A stretch of DNA of 64,000 bases from Veillonella criceti (lineage in GTDB: Bacteria > Bacillota > Negativicutes > Veillonellales > Veillonellaceae), in contig NZ_UHIO01000001.1 of assembly GCF_900460315.1 (NCBI RefSeq), positions 961,501 through 1,025,500 on the forward strand. The letters are read 5' to 3'. The notes below the pieces were generated by a model. That model searched no databases and was not told where the DNA came from. It saw only the letters and a list, made by a program, of their open reading frames with translations. The translations under genes were made by a program, and so were the position numbers. Positions 38,998-48,436 of this stretch are shown in pieces; within the stretch, counting starts at the first letter, position 1, and every line of letters starts with the position of its first letter.

Positions 38998-39917
38998 TCT
39001 GTCACCTCGTCTTTTATTGGCACTCGCCGTACTGCCTGTGCCATAGCTTTTACAAATGTTTCATCTGTATTTGGCATCGGTACACGCTCATACATTACCT
39101 GTAATTCATCACAAAGTGCTTTACACGCTATATCATTATCATACAAAATTTCTAAGTGATCACATACAAAGCCTATGGGAACATATACAATAGCCTCTAC
39201 TGAATTTGCCACTTGACGGGTTACTTCCGCCACATCAGGAGTCAGCCAGTCCCCTCGAACGCCAGCACTTTGCCAAGCCATGGAATACTGCGTAAGTCCC
39301 ACTTGCTCCGCAATATGATGAGCCGTTGCTTCTACAACTTGCGGATAGGTATCCCCCATATGAATTACATGATACGGCAAACTATGCGCTGTAAAAATTA
39401 CACCGACTTGCTTATCTTTCACCACGTCTAATGTCTCTTGAAGCGCTTTACACCAATAAGCCAAAAATTCTGGCTCCTCATTCCATGCGGTTACTTCGCT
39501 AATCATGAGACCATACCGGGCTGCACGGCGCTTAGCCCGTTCAAAATACGAAGCCGTAGCAAACATTGAAAAATAAGGGGCCATTACAATGGCCACTGCT
39601 TCGGTTATCCCCGCTTCATGCATAGAGGATACTGCATCTTCAATGAACGGGGCCATATGTTTATGGCCCACAAATAATTCATATTCTATATCGTTACTAG
39701 ACTCATTAAGCTGTTTTACTAATCGTTCAGCCTGTCCCCTTGTAATATCAGCTAATGGTGACAATCCCCCAATCGCCTCATAACGCCGTTTTAAAACGGC
39801 TACTTCTTCCTCAGTCGGTGCATATCCACGGCGAATGCTCGTATAATAAGGCATTAAATCTGCCTCTTTTTCAGGCGTACCATACGCCATTACTAATAAA
39901 CCAATCTTTTGTTTCAT
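38994..39917 (-). CDS. hemH: Ferrochelatase (coproporphyrin type, CpfC)
   Basis: Inserts ferrous iron into the porphyrin; 307 residues. Visible: LLVMAYGTPEKEADLMPYYTSIR at the N-terminus, the catalytic His in FTAHSLPYHV and the Glu in CDHLEILYDND. The length and lack of a C-terminal extension fit the soluble Gram-positive type that uses coproporphyrin III. It lies 10 nt after hemE and overlaps hemY by 4 nt. Confidence 0.93.
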   Translation of the reverse strand: MKQKIGLLVMAYGTPEKEADLMPYYTSIRRGYAPTEEEVAVLKRRYEAIGGLSPLADITRGQAERLVKQLNESSNDIEYELFVGHKHMAPFIEDAVSSMHEAGITEAVAIVMAPYFSMFATASYFERAKRRAARYGLMISEVTAWNEEPEFLAYWCKALQETLDVVKDKQVGVIFTAHSLPYHVIHMGDTYPQVVEATAHHIAEQVGLTQYSMAWQSAGVRGDWLTPDVAEVTRQVANSVEAIVYVPIGFVCDHLEILYDNDIACKALCDELQVMYERVPMPNTDETFVKAMAQAVRRVPIKDEVTE

Positions 39918-39927
39918 TTAGTCCTCG

Positions 39928-40956
39928 CTAGCAACTCGTTACTTCATGTACATACGTTACAATCCGCTTGAGTACCTCCGGATTAGCTTCTGGTACCACG
40001 CCATGGCCAAGATTAAAAATATGCTTGCCATGAACCGCCCCTGCCGCTAATATGCGGTCAATTTCTTTTTGAATCGTTGACCAATCGGCAAATAAATACG
40101 CTGGATCTAAATTCCCTTGAACCGCTTGCGTAATGCCCATAGCTTTTGCATCTTCAATCGGGCAACGCCAATCAAGACCAATCACATCAAGTGGTAAGGT
40201 GCGCCATAATGGCAATAGATGATACGTACCTACCCCAAACATAGTAATCGGCGTCGTTGGATATTTTGCCTTCAAAGATGTAATCAATTCCTTCATAAAT
40301 GGGTAAATCCGCGTTTCATACTCGCGAGCGCTCACCGCACCTACCCAAGAATCAAAAATCTGAATAGCACCAGCGCCTGCTTCAATTTGAGCACCTAAGT
40401 AGACAATACTCATGGCGGTCAACTTAACCATTAGCGCATCCCATAAATCAGGACGGGCCACTAACATTTGTCGCGTTTTTTGATACGTTTTAGAAGGCCC
40501 CCCCTCTAGCATATAACTAGCTAACGTAAAGGGAGCGCCACCAAACCCAATGAGTGGCACTTCAAGTTGCTCTTGTGTCAATATGCGAATGGTTTCAATT
40601 ACATGAGGTAAAGATTCTGCCATATCAAGTGCACGTAGGGCCGCAATATCCTCAGCAGTACGAATTGGATTACCAATAACTGGTCCAATCCCCGGTTTTA
40701 ACTCTACATCAACACCGATAGGGACTAATGGCGTCATAATATCTTTATATAAAATAGCAGCATCTACATTATATTCTTCTACCGGTAAACGTGTGATGTA
40801 GGCACACAATTCCGGCTGTTGTGTAATCTCGAACAAGGAATATTTTTCCTTAATACGGCGATATTCTGCTTGACTGCGACCAGCTTGTCGCATAAACCAT
40901 ACAGGGCAATGAGTTGTTTTTTCCCCGCGGATTGTTTGTAAATATGTCATATTCAT
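39928..40956 (-). CDS. hemE: Uroporphyrinogen III decarboxylase
   Basis: Decarboxylates uroporphyrinogen III to coproporphyrinogen III; 342 residues, normal size. Visible: PVWFMRQAGRSQAEYR near the N-terminus, YKDIMTPLVPIG with the catalytic Asp region, GGPSKTY and FNLGHGVVPEANPE. First gene of hemE-hemH-hemY-hemQ. The RBS (AGGAG) is about 15 nt before the ATG; a second ATG two codons later is even further. Confidence 0.94.
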   Translation of the reverse strand: MNMTYLQTIRGEKTTHCPVWFMRQAGRSQAEYRRIKEKYSLFEITQQPELCAYITRLPVEEYNVDAAILYKDIMTPLVPIGVDVELKPGIGPVIGNPIRTAEDIAALRALDMAESLPHVIETIRILTQEQLEVPLIGFGGAPFTLASYMLEGGPSKTYQKTRQMLVARPDLWDALMVKLTAMSIVYLGAQIEAGAGAIQIFDSWVGAVSAREYETRIYPFMKELITSLKAKYPTTPITMFGVGTYHLLPLWRTLPLDVIGLDWRCPIEDAKAMGITQAVQGNLDPAYLFADWSTIQKEIDRILAAGAVHGKHIFNLGHGVVPEANPEVLKRIVTYVHEVTSC

Positions 40957-40994
40957 GAGATAGTCTTCTTTCTCCTAGTCTAGGTATATACTTA

Positions 40995-41023
40995 ATCTTA
41001 CCATTTCTGGTGACAAATGAAAA
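40995..41023 (-). promoter_or_regulatory. Candidate promoter of the hem operon
   Basis: TTTTCA (41023-41018) and TAAGAT (41000-40995) are 17 nt apart on the minus strand, with a TG extension one base before the -10. It lies 39 nt before hemE and after the DoxX terminator. Confidence 0.42.
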
Positions 41024-41073
41024 CTTTTTTCCATGAATTTCACGAATTTAGGTAAATATTTCATTTATAACAT

Positions 41074-41115
41074 AAAAGAGGCCATATAGTGTTGCAACAC
41101 TATACGACCTCTTTT
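41074..41115 (-). terminator. Terminator after the DoxX gene
   Basis: Arms 41074-41093 and 41096-41115 pair almost fully over 20 positions, with A-runs and T-runs at the ends. It lies 40 nt past the doxX stop. Confidence 0.8.
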
Positions 41116-41154
41116 GTGACTAATGTTCTATTGTCTGCCAACTGTCAGTTCCTG

Positions 41155-41571
41155 CTACCGCCGTGCAAATGCACTGTCCACGCTATACCGACCAGGACCA
41201 GCAATAAAAAGCATAATAGACCCAAACATCATTTGAGATGGGTAATCCCACTTAAAGAAACCGCCACCTAAGGCTGCATACGTAGCAATTAATAATGTAA
41301 AAGCCACAAGCAAAGCACCTAAACGAGTTAAAAAACCTAAAATAATTAAGAAACCACCTAATAATTCTGCGGCGGCAGCAGCCATACCTAATAATAAAAA
41401 GCCATCAGGAATACCGAACTGAGCCATAGTATGACCAATATTGTATAAAGTTTGTTCACCTGCCGCAAATTTAAAATAGCCATGAGCCATCATAGATAGA
41501 CCAAATACAATACGATAAAACAATAAGCCTAAATCTTGATAGCGAAATAAATTATGAAATAAAAAATTCAT
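41155..41571 (-). CDS. DoxX family membrane protein
   Basis: 138 residues with four TM segments. Family blocks: LGLLFYRIVFGLSMMAHGYFK, a conserved Gly-rich second helix (AAAAAELLGGFLIILGFLTRLGALL) and the PGRYSVD end. DoxX proteins are membrane components of oxidoreductase or sulfur-related complexes, but the function of this subgroup is not established. It lies 49 nt after the secreted unknown protein gene, so the two may be cotranscribed. Confidence 0.85.
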   Translation of the reverse strand: MNFLFHNLFRYQDLGLLFYRIVFGLSMMAHGYFKFAAGEQTLYNIGHTMAQFGIPDGFLLLGMAAAAAELLGGFLIILGFLTRLGALLVAFTLLIATYAALGGGFFKWDYPSQMMFGSIMLFIAGPGRYSVDSAFARR

Positions 41572-41620
41572 ATAATTGTTTCAAACTCCTCTATTATGTT
41601 CCAACTCATCTACCGTACTA

Positions 41621-42259
41621 TTATTTGATGACTTTGGCAAAGCCGTTGACTAATGGCCATAAAGTATCATCATCAGCACTGTTTAAAGCAATAATACGAG
41701 CAGATGGTCCAAAATATATATTATCATACAATACTATATGTAATGTTTCAGAATAAATCACATTACCGACAGGATTATCAAAACGCAAAGTCCCTGTATA
41801 GGTGCCATTCTTTTGAACCGTTAATGGCTCTACCACACGATATGCCTGTATTGTATTCATACTACCTGCATTAATAAGGGCCGCCAACTCTGGCAATGAA
41901 GAATCTGTTTGTTGTTTCTTTTTCAAAGAAATCACTGGCATTTTACCTTCAATTCCCAAATTACGTAAGCCCTGTTCCCCAAATCGTACATCAGCTACCA
42001 ACCCATAGGAGAACACATTATCTACTTTATAACGCAATTGATATACATCAGCACTTAATACTCCTTTATCGAGTAAAAATTGCTTAAAATCCTGACTCTC
42101 TGTAAATAATGCTTTTTGTGAACCTGCCAACAAGGTTACATTATTGGGCACTTTAATATCTTTAATCGCTACCGTAGCTGGGGTAGCTGCATTAGCAAAA
42201 CTAGTTACACTAACCGTTAGCGCCAACGCCAGCGTGGCACACCAAGTGGTTGCTTTCAT
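41621..42259 (-). CDS. Secreted protein of unknown function, 212 residues
   Basis: I do not recognise the family. A clear signal peptide (MKATTWCATLALALTVSV) ends with likely cleavage after ANA near residue 25. The remainder is a mixed alpha/beta, Cys-free domain with no repeats or lipobox, so it should be free in the periplasm or at the surface. I start at the ATG (42259), 8 nt after GAGG; the TTG two codons earlier abuts the RBS. Its neighbour downstream is DoxX. Confidence 0.7.
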   Translation of the reverse strand: MKATTWCATLALALTVSVTSFANAATPATVAIKDIKVPNNVTLLAGSQKALFTESQDFKQFLLDKGVLSADVYQLRYKVDNVFSYGLVADVRFGEQGLRNLGIEGKMPVISLKKKQQTDSSLPELAALINAGSMNTIQAYRVVEPLTVQKNGTYTGTLRFDNPVGNVIYSETLHIVLYDNIYFGPSARIIALNSADDDTLWPLVNGFAKVIK

Positions 42260-42340
42260 GGACAACTCCTCTTTTAATATCTACTGTCTCAAACTTATAA
42301 ACAAGCTTATAAATTATAAATAAACTGATAAATCATAGTG

Positions 42341-42362
42341 AGCGCCTACCTAAGTAGACGCT
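42341..42362 (-). terminator. Terminator after glnS
   Basis: Arms 42341-42349 and 42354-42362 pair over nine positions; the C-A mismatch seen on the plus strand becomes G-U in the minus-strand RNA. It is followed by AT-rich sequence (TTTATC, TTTATTT). The rest of the 188-nt gap is AT-rich with nothing else recognised. Confidence 0.55.
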
Positions 42363-42447
42363 ACACTCATTAACTATAAAACTACGACTTCAATAAAAAT
42401 CACTACTTCAATAATAGTATTCAATCATACGGTATTCATCAATAGTA

Positions 42448-44124
42448 TTAGCCTTTTTTCTGTGCTTTTGCCCAGCTATCACGAAGCCCAACAATACGAT
42501 TCATTACAATATGATCAGCAGTGCTATCCGTATCCGTTACAAAATACCCTTGACGCAAGAATTGGAAATGATCACCTGCTTTAGTCGTTTTAAAGGCCGG
42601 TTCCCCTTTGCCATGACAAATTGTCAAAGAATCTGGATTTAACTGTTCTAAGAAATCTTTATCTGCCGTTTCTTCATCATCAGATTTCAACAAGTAATCA
42701 TACAAACGAATTTCCATGTCTACTGCGGTTGTTGCTTCTACCCAATGGAGTGTCCCTTTTACCTTACGCTGGCAACCACTACCACTGCGACTTTCTGGAT
42801 CATAGGTACAATGAATTTCTTTAATAGAGCCATCTTCATTCTTCACAACTTCATTGCACATAACAATATATGCACCTTTTAAGCGTACTTCTTTACCTGG
42901 TGTCATGCGGAAGAATTTCTTAACAGGCACTTCCATGAAATCATCTTGTTCAATGTAAATTTCACGACCAAATGGTACTTCTCGTGTTCCCATAGCTTCA
43001 TTTTCTGGATTATTTTCGATGGTCACCATTTCAGTCTGACCTTCTGGATAGTTAGTGATGACTACTTTAACTGGTTTAATAACCGCCATCTGACGTGGTG
43101 CTTTCATCTTTAAGTCTTCACGAATACAAAATTCAAGAAGCGCAATATCTACCATGCTATCTGCTTTAGCAACACCAATCCGTTGACAGAAATCACGAAT
43201 AGATTCTGGTGTATACCCACGACGACGCAAACCAGAAATCGTTGGCATACGTGGATCATCCCAACCACTTACTAACTTCTTTTCTACCAATTGACGCAAT
43301 TTACGTTTACTCATTACCATATTCGTAATATTTAAACGTGCAAATTCAATCTGTTTTGGTTTTTCTTCATCAGGCCATTCTTCCAGTACCCAGTTATATA
43401 AAGGACGATGCACTTCAAACTCAAGCGTACATACAGAATGCGTAATCCGCTCAATCGCATCTTCTACTGGATGAGCATAATCATACATAGGATAGATGCA
43501 CCATTTACTACCGGTACGATGATGATCTGCATGCAAAATACGATACAATACAGGGTCACGCATTACAATATTAGGTGACGCCATATCAATCTTCGCACGC
43601 AATACCTTTTCACCATCTTTATATTTACCCTCTTTCATTTCTTCAAAAAGGCGTAAATTCTCTTCTACCGAACGATCACGATAGGGGCTATTAGTACCCG
43701 GAGTAGCAAAATCGCCACGTGTATTTTTTATTTCTTCAGGCGTTTGATCATCCACATAGGCCCGCCCTTTTTTAATCAATACTTTCGCGTATTCATACAT
43801 CTGATCAAAATAATCAGAGGCAAAATATTGACGATCATCCCAATCAAAGCCTAACCATTTTACATCGGCTTCAATAGAATTAACATATTCTACATCTTCT
43901 TTTACCGGATTGGTATCGTCAAAACGAAGATTCGTAAGTCCTTTATAACTCTCACCCAAGCCAAAATTTAAGCAAATAGATTTCGCATGGCCAATATGCA
44001 AGTAGCCATTTGGTTCTGGTGGGAAACGCGTATGTACTCGCTTGCCATAGGTCCCTTCTTCGTTATCTTTATTAATAATTGCTTCAATAAAATTTACTGT
44101 TTCCGTATTTGGAGTTTCCAACAA
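42448..44124 (-). CDS. glnS: Glutaminyl-tRNA synthetase
   Basis: Class I synthetase that charges tRNA-Gln directly; 558 residues. HIGH motif in [15 protein letters not shown] near residue 40 and KMSKS-like NMVMSKRKL near 267; the C-terminal half is the two-barrel anticodon-binding domain. The presence of GlnRS means Gln-tRNA does not depend only on GatCAB, unlike Bacillus. The start is TTG (44124), 7 nt after AGAGG; a second TTG follows directly. Confidence 0.95.
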   Translation of the reverse strand: MLETPNTETVNFIEAIINKDNEEGTYGKRVHTRFPPEPNGYLHIGHAKSICLNFGLGESYKGLTNLRFDDTNPVKEDVEYVNSIEADVKWLGFDWDDRQYFASDYFDQMYEYAKVLIKKGRAYVDDQTPEEIKNTRGDFATPGTNSPYRDRSVEENLRLFEEMKEGKYKDGEKVLRAKIDMASPNIVMRDPVLYRILHADHHRTGSKWCIYPMYDYAHPVEDAIERITHSVCTLEFEVHRPLYNWVLEEWPDEEKPKQIEFARLNITNMVMSKRKLRQLVEKKLVSGWDDPRMPTISGLRRRGYTPESIRDFCQRIGVAKADSMVDIALLEFCIREDLKMKAPRQMAVIKPVKVVITNYPEGQTEMVTIENNPENEAMGTREVPFGREIYIEQDDFMEVPVKKFFRMTPGKEVRLKGAYIVMCNEVVKNEDGSIKEIHCTYDPESRSGSGCQRKVKGTLHWVEATTAVDMEIRLYDYLLKSDDEETADKDFLEQLNPDSLTICHGKGEPAFKTTKAGDHFQFLRQGYFVTDTDSTADHIVMNRIVGLRDSWAKAQKKG

Positions 44125-44178
44125 TAACCATCCTCTCTGTGTTGAACTATCGTTTCACGGTTCGTATGATATCTTTTT

Positions 44179-44184
44179 ATTGTA
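44179..44184 (-). promoter_or_regulatory. Candidate extended -10 element for glnS
   Basis: TG-A-TACAAT on the minus strand, about 55 nt before the glnS TTG. No good -35 is visible. Confidence 0.38.
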
Positions 44185-44215
44185 TCACAAATCCCCTAAC
44201 CATGCCACGAATAGC

Positions 44216-45196
44216 CTAGTCTTCTTTATAATTTACTTCTTTGTTTACACAAGTTTTTAATGGCTTACCCTGTACACCTAATATAATATTATCCGCTGTC
44301 AACATGGCCATATCTCGGCGTGTTCGATCAGTAAAAGACGCAATATGAGGCACAACTAAAGCCTTGCCTGTTTTAAGCAATGGATGGTCCGCTGGTAATG
44401 GTTCTGGGTCTGTCACGTCTAGTGCCGCATAATCAATTTCACCTTCATTAAGTGCCCATACAAGTGCCTCCGTGTCAACAATTTTGCCACGACCTACATT
44501 GACAAAGAGAGCATCTTTTTTCATCTTTTTAAAGGCCTCTTTATCAATCATATGATACGTTTCAGGTGTAAGAGGTGTTACCACTAAGACAACATCACTT
44601 TCTGCATACAGCGCATCACGATCACGATATTCTACCATATATAACTTATCATCAGGACGAGGTTTGCGGTTGTTATAAATAACCGTCATACCAAAAGCAC
44701 GAGCACGGCGTGAAATGGACACACCAATATTCCCTAGGCCAATAATCCCCAAGGTACAACGACTCAAATCTTTACCTTTAATATTGGATGGACGCTGCTC
44801 CCATTGACCACTTTTTACAAAATCTGCATTTTCCATAACACGGCGACTAGCAGCCGCCACTAAGGTAAACGCCAATTCAGCCACTGACTCCGTCAATACA
44901 TCAGGTGTATTACCATAAGGAATCTGGCGAGCCGTTAAATCATCAATCACAACATTATCATAGCCCACCGATGCCTGAGCAATCACTTTCAAATTTGGCG
45001 CATCAGCAATTAGATCAGCATCTACGGTAACATTATTAATGCTCCAAAGCGCATCCGCCTCTTTGAGCCATTCCTTCAATATTTCTCGAGGCATTTTGGT
45101 CTTTTCCGTCCATTGTTTAATGGTTACATGTTCTCCTAAATAGGCTAAGGCATCTTTACGCACCAAGCCTGGCACTACTACAACAGGTTTACTCAT
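44216..45196 (-). CDS. D-2-hydroxyacid dehydrogenase (glyoxylate/hydroxypyruvate reductase-like)
   Basis: NAD(P)-dependent reduction of a 2-keto acid; 326 residues. The Rossmann motif GLGNIGVSISRRARAFG lies near residues 150-166; catalytic residues are visible as Arg in NVGRGKIVD, Glu in DVTDPEPLP and His in VVPHIAS. The substrate cannot be told from sequence. I start at the ATG (45196) with AGGAGGTTG upstream; ten further in-frame codons lie before it. Single-gene unit with its own promoter. Confidence 0.88.
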   Translation of the reverse strand: MSKPVVVVPGLVRKDALAYLGEHVTIKQWTEKTKMPREILKEWLKEADALWSINNVTVDADLIADAPNLKVIAQASVGYDNVVIDDLTARQIPYGNTPDVLTESVAELAFTLVAAASRRVMENADFVKSGQWEQRPSNIKGKDLSRCTLGIIGLGNIGVSISRRARAFGMTVIYNNRKPRPDDKLYMVEYRDRDALYAESDVVLVVTPLTPETYHMIDKEAFKKMKKDALFVNVGRGKIVDTEALVWALNEGEIDYAALDVTDPEPLPADHPLLKTGKALVVPHIASFTDRTRRDMAMLTADNIILGVQGKPLKTCVNKEVNYKED

Positions 45197-45265
45197 AGTA
45201 TCAACCTCCTGGTAATTATATATCAAATAAATTTTAATACCTCTTATATATCTTCCCTTCTTTTC

Positions 45266-45294
45266 ATTATATACAATTTACGCCATTAGATAAA
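45266..45294 (-). promoter_or_regulatory. Candidate promoter for the 2-hydroxyacid dehydrogenase gene
   Basis: TTTATC (45294-45289) and perfect TATAAT (45271-45266) are 17 nt apart on the minus strand; leader about 60 nt. Confidence 0.5.
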
Positions 45295-45427
45295 ATAGAA
45301 ACATTCAAAAATTAATATATTTTAATCTTTTATTATATCGAATATTTTACACTACCATTTCCTATGAAAAATATATCGAATCAACTCATGTTTTTCCCCA
45401 TATTCTCGCTACATACCATTAAATAGC

Positions 45428-45456
45428 TTTATCAATCGAACAATATATGTTATAGT
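45428..45456 (+). promoter_or_regulatory. Candidate promoter for the 134-residue protein / FAH-family pair
   Basis: An extended -10 (TG-T-TATAGT, 45448-45456) with TTTATC 17 nt upstream. The leader would be about 100 nt and would contain the palindrome at 45508-45524. The rest of the 370-nt divergent gap is very AT-rich with no further gene. Confidence 0.38.
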
Positions 45457-45507
45457 TAATTTATAAATGAATTCAATCAGCAATAGCTTCTTAAACACAT
45501 ATTAAGG

Positions 45508-45524
45508 AACTATACTGTATAGTT
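45508..45524. promoter_or_regulatory. Perfect 17-nt palindrome upstream of the 134-residue protein gene
   Basis: AACTATAC-T-GTATAGTT is a perfect inverted repeat with 8-base arms around one central base, 42 nt before the ATG. It has the shape of a dimeric repressor operator. No regulator gene is adjacent. Confidence 0.45.
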
Positions 45525-45566
45525 GTCAATTTATAGGTATCTATTTATTTGAAAAGAGGAATTTTC

Positions 45567-45971
45567 ATGGCATATATTGACTCATTAGCTGAATCGGAAG
45601 TAACACTACGTGATTTCAAAACAGTATTGAATCGACTCATGACCAATTACGATCCTAATCACCCTATCACAATTACGATAGAAGAATCAGGCAAATCACG
45701 TACCTTTTCCTTAGTCCCTAAACGTACTCGTCGTCGTTCTAATGGTGAAGCGTTTACTATCAAAGAAATTCCTTATGATACACTTGAAGAACCAAAAGAA
45801 CCAGGCACATATATTGCTATCGACACATTTAACATTGCGGAAAATACGCCAATCCCTTTCGTATATGGTCTATATGTAGACTTTGACGGTCTCCGTGATT
45901 TACGTTTTTTCAACGATCGTCCAAGTTGTGAAAAGTGGCTAAGCAAAAAAATTAAATTACTGGAAAAATAA
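45567..45971 (+). CDS. Unrecognised cytoplasmic protein, 134 residues
   Basis: Not assigned to a family. No signal or TM segment. Residues 1-45 look like a helix followed by strands (LRDFKTVLNRLMTNY, ITITIEESG), then a basic patch (PKRTRRRS) and a C-terminal part with conserved-looking aromatic and acidic residues. AAGAGGA lies 6 nt before the ATG at 45567; the six upstream in-frame codons include the RBS. It precedes the FAH-family gene by 17 nt and is probably cotranscribed with it. Confidence 0.7.
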   Translation: MAYIDSLAESEVTLRDFKTVLNRLMTNYDPNHPITITIEESGKSRTFSLVPKRTRRRSNGEAFTIKEIPYDTLEEPKEPGTYIAIDTFNIAENTPIPFVYGLYVDFDGLRDLRFFNDRPSCEKWLSKKIKLLEK

Positions 45972-45988
45972 TAATCACAGGAGGTCCT

Positions 45989-46918
45989 ATGAAAATAGCT
46001 ACATTTACATCGCCCAGTGGCGTTCGCCAATGGGGTGTCATCGATGATGAAAATCAAACAATTCTAGGCAGTGCTGATTTAGAAGAGGCCTATTATGCCT
46101 ATTTGCCCGAAACAGTGGAAGAACTTATCAATCTAGGCGACGAAGGCGTTTTACTATTGGCTACCGCCCTTGAAAAACATCGTGAAACTCCAATAGCCCT
46201 CCCTTATGCTCTATCCGAGGTACTACTAGAAACACCCTTCACGCCACACCGCAATATCTTCTGTGTAGGCAAAAACTATCGGGAACATATAGCAGAATTC
46301 GACAAAACTGGCGGTGAACCAGAGCATCCTATTTTCTTCACTAAATTACCGACTACAGTAACCGGTCCTAATGGTGTCATTCCTTTACATCCCCATGCGA
46401 CCTCCGAAGTTGATTATGAAGGTGAACTAGCCCTTATTATTGGCAAGCGTGGTTCCAATATTCCAGAAGATAAAGTGTACGACTACATTTTTGGCTATAC
46501 AATCATCAACGATGTAACAGCACGCGACTTACAGCGCCGTCATAACCAATGGTTCCTCGGCAAAAGCCTCGACGGTTTCTGTCCCATGGGACCTGCTATT
46601 TTAATTAGTGACAAACAGCCAAAAGATTTTGAAATTCGCACCTACGTAAATAGCGAACTTCGACAATCTGGCACTACGGAAGATCTTATCTTCTCTATTC
46701 CAACCTTAATAAGCACCTTAAGTCGTGGTCTTACCTTAGAACCAGGCGACATTATTGCTACGGGCACACCATCCGGTGTCGGTGTGGGATTCAATCCACC
46801 ACGCTTCTTGCAAGAAGACGATGAAGTATCCATTACTATCCCTGGCATCGGCACCTTAGCTAATACAGTAAAGATTAATGTACCGCAAACTGAAATAGAA
46901 GATTATGAAATAGAATAA
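45989..46918 (+). CDS. Fumarylacetoacetate hydrolase (FAH) family protein
   Basis: A metal-dependent hydrolase/decarboxylase/isomerase of 309 residues. Family blocks: IFCVGKNYREHIAEF, the metal ligands in EVDYEGELALIIGKRG, DVTARDLQRR, GKSLDGFCPMGPAI and the C-terminal GDIIATGTPSGVGVG. An N-terminal domain of about 90 residues is also present. Members act on acylpyruvates, oxaloacetate or homoprotocatechuate products, so the exact substrate is open. AGGAGG lies 5 nt before the ATG. Confidence 0.88.
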   Translation: MKIATFTSPSGVRQWGVIDDENQTILGSADLEEAYYAYLPETVEELINLGDEGVLLLATALEKHRETPIALPYALSEVLLETPFTPHRNIFCVGKNYREHIAEFDKTGGEPEHPIFFTKLPTTVTGPNGVIPLHPHATSEVDYEGELALIIGKRGSNIPEDKVYDYIFGYTIINDVTARDLQRRHNQWFLGKSLDGFCPMGPAILISDKQPKDFEIRTYVNSELRQSGTTEDLIFSIPTLISTLSRGLTLEPGDIIATGTPSGVGVGFNPPRFLQEDDEVSITIPGIGTLANTVKINVPQTEIEDYEIE

Positions 46919-46931
46919 GGATTTAAGGTAT

Positions 46932-47008
46932 AAAAAGCCCATTCCCTATTTGCAGCGACCTTTACGAGCTTAACTCGTAGCGAGCAAAAATAGGGAATGG
47001 GCTTTTTT
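46932..47008. terminator. Bidirectional terminator between the FAH-family gene and gnd
   Basis: A perfect 20-bp stem (46932-46951 with 46988-47007) with A5 and T6 at the ends encloses a 36-nt loop that contains a second small hairpin (TACGAG...CTCGTA). It serves the two converging genes. Confidence 0.88.
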
Positions 47009-47011
47009 ATA

Positions 47012-48436
47012 CTATTTCAATTCATGTTCCCATTCAGTATGGAAAATGCCTTCTTGGTCAATACGTTCATATGTATGAGCGCCGAAGAAGTCACGTTGTG
47101 CTTGAATCATGTTAGCTGGTAAGCTTTCACGACGATAGCTATCGTAATAATCTAAAGAAGCAGAGAAAGCTGGTGTTGGAATACCAAAGCGTTTCGCTTC
47201 AATAATCGCTTCACGCCATTTTGCTTGATGCTGTTCAATTGCTTCCATGAAGAATGGATCAAGTAACAAGTTATTTAACTGTGGATTGCGTTCAAAGGCT
47301 TTTTTAATATCTTCTAAGAACACGGCACGAATGATACAACCACCACGCCATAAGAGTGCCATATCACCAAAGTTAATGTTCCAGTTATATTCTTTAGCAG
47401 CCGCTTTAATTAAAGCAAAGCCTTGTGCATAGGAACAAATTTTAGACGCATACAAAGCGGAATGAATAGCATCAATAAAGGCTTTCTTATCTCCTTTATA
47501 TTCGCCTTCAGGCCCTTTAAGCTGTTTCGCCGCTTCTACACGTTCTGATTTATACGCCGACATGCCACGGGCAAATACAGCTTCTGCAATCGTAGGAATT
47601 GGCACACCAAGTTCAAGACCTTCTTGGCTTGTCCATTTACCAGTCCCTTTTTGACCCGCTTTATCTAAAATCATTTCCAATAAAGGCTTACCTGTTTCTT
47701 TATCCGTTACTTTTAAAATTTTAGACGTAATTTCGATAAGATACGAATCTAATAGACCTTTGTTCCATTCAGCAAATACATCGCCCATTTCAGCATCGCT
47801 CATGTGAAGCAATTCTTTCATCATAAAGTAGGCTTCTGAAATAAGTTGCATATCCCCATATTCAATGCCATTATGCACCATTTTTACATAGTGACCAGCC
47901 CCATCATCACCGACATAGCTACAGCAAGGACCATCAGCTACCTGTGCGGCAATAGCCGTGAAAATAGGCGCCACCTCTTTATACGAGGCTTCATTACCAC
48001 CTGGCATCAAGCTTGGGCCATTCAATGCCCCTTCTTCACCACCAGATACGCCTACGCCTAAGAAACGGAAGCCCTTAGCTTCTAATTCTTTACTACGACG
48101 ACGAGTATCGCTGAAATGAGAGTTACCACCATCAATCAAGATATCGCCCTTATCAAGGTATGGTAAAAAGGCAGCAATCATGTCGTCAACAGGCTGGCCT
48201 GCTTTAACTAAGAACATAATTTTACGAGGTTTAGCCAACATATTCACTAATTCCTCTGGGCTATGCGCGCCACCAATCGTCCCTTCATGACCAAATTTAG
48301 CCACAAATTCATCTGTTTTCTGTGGGGTACGGTTATAGACAGCAATGCTAAAGCCTTTATGCGCCACGTTACGAGCCAAATTTTGCCCCATAACAGCCAA
48401 ACCAACTAAACCAAATTCATATGTTTTGTTTTCCAT
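47012..48436 (-). CDS. gnd: 6-phosphogluconate dehydrogenase, decarboxylating
   Basis: Oxidises 6-phosphogluconate to ribulose-5-phosphate with NADP (pentose phosphate pathway); 474 residues. Rossmann motif GLAVMGQNLARN near residues 9-20, GVSGGEEGAL, and the catalytic Lys in HYVKMVHNGIEYGDMQ. The C-terminal ERIDQEGIFHTEWEH is typical. The ATG at 48436 has GGAGA 8 nt upstream and overlaps the 3' end of the OLD-family gene by 20 nt; 11 further in-frame codons lie inside that gene. Confidence 0.95.
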   Translation of the reverse strand: MENKTYEFGLVGLAVMGQNLARNVAHKGFSIAVYNRTPQKTDEFVAKFGHEGTIGGAHSPEELVNMLAKPRKIMFLVKAGQPVDDMIAAFLPYLDKGDILIDGGNSHFSDTRRRSKELEAKGFRFLGVGVSGGEEGALNGPSLMPGGNEASYKEVAPIFTAIAAQVADGPCCSYVGDDGAGHYVKMVHNGIEYGDMQLISEAYFMMKELLHMSDAEMGDVFAEWNKGLLDSYLIEITSKILKVTDKETGKPLLEMILDKAGQKGTGKWTSQEGLELGVPIPTIAEAVFARGMSAYKSERVEAAKQLKGPEGEYKGDKKAFIDAIHSALYASKICSYAQGFALIKAAAKEYNWNINFGDMALLWRGGCIIRAVFLEDIKKAFERNPQLNNLLLDPFFMEAIEQHQAKWREAIIEAKRFGIPTPAFSASLDYYDSYRRESLPANMIQAQRDFFGAHTYERIDQEGIFHTEWEHELK

